Shown piece after piece: positions 61,535 through 64,000 of a stretch of 64,000 nucleotides of DNA (the first letter of the stretch is position 1; each line of letters starts with the position of its first letter). The stretch is from Microvelia longipes (taxonomy: Eukaryota; Arthropoda; Insecta; Hemiptera; Veliidae), in NCBI GenBank assembly GCA_018340805.1, contig JACMZG010001908.1, forward strand, positions 12,515,912 through 12,579,911, read 5' to 3'. Under the pieces are notes generated by a model. It was not told where the DNA came from and ran no database searches. It saw only the letters and a list, made by a program, of their open reading frames with translations. Made by a program: the position numbers and the translations under genes.

Positions 61535-62770
61535 ACTGTCCTGTTTATGTAGTATCATTACTACATTTAAACAGTATCATTACTGTCCGATGTGTTTAAA
61601 CAGTATCATTACTGTGTCCGATTTATAGTCGATCAGTATCATTACTATTTGGATTTAAACAGTGTCCGATCCGTCCGATTTAAACAGTATTACTACTGTC
61701 CGATTTAAACAGTGTCCGATTTAAACAGTATCATTACTACTGTCCGATTTAAACAGTATCATTACATTTAAACAGTATCATTACTGTCCGATTTAAACAG
61801 TATCATTACTACTGTCCGATTTAAACAGTACTACTGTCCGATTTCATGTCCGATTTAAACAGTATCATTACACTATTTAAACAGTATCATTACTACTGTC
61901 CGATTTAAACAGTATGATTTAAACAGTCATTACTACTGTCGATTTAAACAGTATCATTACTACTGTCCGATTTAAACAGTTCATTACTACTGTCCGATGT
62001 ATCATTACTACTGTCGATTTAAACAGTATCATACTGTCCGATTTAACAGTATCATTACTACTGTCGATTTAAACAGTATTTACTACTGTCCGATTTAAAC
62101 CAGTATCAGTATCACTACTGTCCGAGTGTCCGATTTTAAACAGTATCATTACTACTGTCCGATTTTAAACAGGTATCATTACTACTGTCCGATTTAAACA
62201 GTATCATTACTACTGTCGATTTAAACAGTATCATTTCTACTGTCCGATTTAAACAGTGTCCGATTAACAGTATCATTACTACTGTCCGATTTAAACAGTA
62301 TCATTTCTACTGTCCGATTTAAACAGTATCATTACTACTGTCCGATTTAAACAGTATCATTTCTACTGTCCGATTTAAACAGTATCATTACTACTGTCCG
62401 ATTTAAACAGTATCATTTCTACTGTCCGATTTAAACAGTATCATTTCTACTGTCCGGTTTACGTAGTATCCTTACTACTGTCCAACTTAAACAGTATCAT
62501 ATCTACTGTCCGGTTTACGAAGTATCATTCCTACTGTCCAGTTTACGTAGTATCATTACTACTGTCCGATTTTAACAGTATCATTTCTACTGTCCGGTTT
62601 ACGTAGTATCATTACTACTGTCCGATTTTAACAGTATCATTTCTACTGTCCGGTTTACGTAGTATCATTACTACTGTCCGGTTAAACAGTATCATTTCTA
62701 CTGTCGGTTTACGAAGTATCATTCCTACTGTCCGGTATACGTAGTATCATTACTACTGTCTGGTGTAGGT
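61535..62770. repeat. 28-bp satellite array with two unit types
   Basis: More than 35 units of CCGATTTAAACAGTATCATT plus ACTACTGT. From about 62440 on, a variant CCGGTTTACGTAGTATCATT dominates. Between about 62215 and 62470 ATTACTACTGT and ATTTCTACTGT units alternate, giving a 56-bp higher-order period. Many units have partial deletions. Confidence 0.95.
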
Positions 62771-63019
62771 AGAATATTTTTTCAGTTTTTGGTTATATTA
62801 ATTGTTCTCATCAACCTCAGACGGATTTCATTAAATTCAGGCCTGAAAAATAAAACTAAAAATAAAGACTTTTAAGAAAATAAAGTTTAACCACGGATTT
62901 AATTTATATTTAAAAATATTAAAACGACCTGGTTTCTAATAGGGTTTGCTTCTTCTGCTGAAATATGTTTTAATTTCTAGAAAGCTTTTAAATCAATTCT
63001 TTAAGACTAATACCCTGTC

Positions 63020-63535
63020 AATAAAGACACAACATACGAATCTCACAATCGCTGAAACCAAAACGTAAGAACCAAGCAACAACAGAAAACAAAACAAAAT
63101 AACAACGCATTAAAACATACGAACTACACAATTAAGAAAACCAAAAAGTAAGAACCACGCATTAGAACATACAGTCTACGCAAGCACAGAAACCAAAATA
63201 TAAAAAACCATGCGTTATAACATACAAATAACGTAACCACGGAAACCAAAACATAAGTCCCACTCAACTACAACAGTACAAATTCTGCATCCACGGAAAC
63301 CGCAAAATATGAACCTTTAAAACAAACGAACCACGCAACCAGATAATACTAGATTAGATGGTTTGTATGATGTAATGTGTGGTAAAAACCACATATTACG
63401 ACATACAAACCACGGAAACCACAAAACACAACATAAAAACAACGCATTATAATGTATGAACCAAGCAACCACGAAAACCATTACATTAGAACTATCCATT
63501 AAATCACAGAAACCATGAAAGTCATAACATATCAT
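63020..63535. repeat. Degenerate tandem repeat, ~60 bp
   Basis: Words GAAACCAAAACGTAAGAACC, ACGCATTANAACATACGAAC and CACGNAACC recur about every 55-65 bp, eight or so times, with strong divergence. Confidence 0.7.
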
Positions 63536-63920
63536 TCTAATATTATAACGTAATCACAATAAAAAATTAAAGAGCCTAAATAACCAAATAAATAAAAGCC
63601 TTTAAGAATACTTAGAAATTCTCTTCTCGCATAGTTTATCGACAAAATACGAGAAAGTTTTAAAAATACCTTAGTATGGAAAATAAGAGGGAGCAAAAAC
63701 GCCAAAGAAGGATTCATTGAAACGTTATAATCAGATTTGAAAGGAAAATAAACTCATGTTGTGTTCATGTTATGGGAGAAAGAGCACAACATGTTTCAAC
63801 ATTACAACATGTATGGAGGCTCTCAGTTGAGTGAATATTTTAGTCGATAAGCGTGACAGTATTTAATCGCATTTTAACACAACAATAAATGAAATGAAAT
63901 ATAACTAACAACTAAACCTC
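63536..63920. other. AT-rich stretch, nothing recognised
   Basis: No gene or repeat supported. Confidence 0.5.
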
Positions 63921-64000
63921 TCTAATGTTTTGTTATAAATAAGTAACTAAATCTTACTAATGTTTTGTTATAAATAAGTAAATAATCTTACTAATGTTTT
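63921..64000. repeat. 35-bp tandem repeat, cut by window end
   Basis: AATGTTTTGTTATAAATAAG followed by TAACTAAATCTTACT is seen twice, and a third copy begins at the end. Confidence 0.85.

Overview
This window looks like gene-poor, AT-rich (roughly 30% GC by eye) nuclear DNA of a eukaryote, most likely an invertebrate animal. The evidence is many long (TA)n arrays, tRNA-like and 5S-rRNA-like Pol III modules, a Penelope-like retroelement fragment, hammerhead-ribozyme motifs of the retroelement type, hAT-like and other TIR elements with target duplications, and at least ten satellite arrays. I cannot name the species. No complete protein-coding gene was recognised. The longest open frames are either (TA)n read as Ile-Tyr runs or lie inside repeats. 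The only confident protein homology is a broken GIY-YIG endonuclease domain of a Penelope-like element (35016-35320, minus). All boundaries come from reading and aligning by eye, so most are good to about 5-20 bases.

Four home-made family names are used. Family A is a dispersed element of about 700 bp that begins with a conserved hairpin and carries a 5S-rRNA-derived segment and a tail of GAGCGAAGCGAG-type hairpins (about 15 pieces across the window). Family B is a palindromic, tRNA-like SINE-derived element (two long copies at 17986-19635 and 39925-41439, plus fragments). Family C is the 1.87-kb long inverted repeat at the left edge. Family D is a nested repeat at 10815-11292. Families A, B and C and a stretch at 12960-13190 share a core module built around TGACGTCA.

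Layout. 1-1867: long inverted repeat. 1.9-10 kb: mostly unique AT-rich DNA with a GC-rich hairpin repeat, a decayed fold-back and 44- and 48-bp tandem arrays. 10-16 kb: hammerhead motif, Family D and three Family A copies. 16-21 kb: Family B copy A and hammerhead-like motifs. 22-29 kb: a unit of 2.1-2.7 kb repeated three times. 29-36 kb: satellites and the GIY-YIG relic. 36-38 kb: two short TIR elements with target duplications. 39.6-42.8 kb: a composite in which two inverted hammerhead-bearing arms enclose Family B copy B. 44 kb: a MITE. 49-53 kb: inverted repeats, Family A and a 131-bp satellite. 53.4-54.5 kb: a hAT-like element next to a retroposed sequence with a poly(A) tail. 54.5-64 kb: more Family A pieces and large 44-bp, 28-bp and 35-bp arrays.

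The most interesting points are: (1) the loop of the Family B palindrome is in opposite orientation in the two copies although the flanks are co-linear; (2) there are at least six hammerhead-like motifs of three or four types, several in inverted pairs; (3) a 5S-derived segment sits in a widely dispersed element; (4) a TGACGTCA-containing core is shared by otherwise different elements; (5) GC-rich hairpins keep a fixed GAA/TTC triloop while their stems differ. Small indels between tandem copies are frequent. Some may be uncorrected long-read errors rather than biology.
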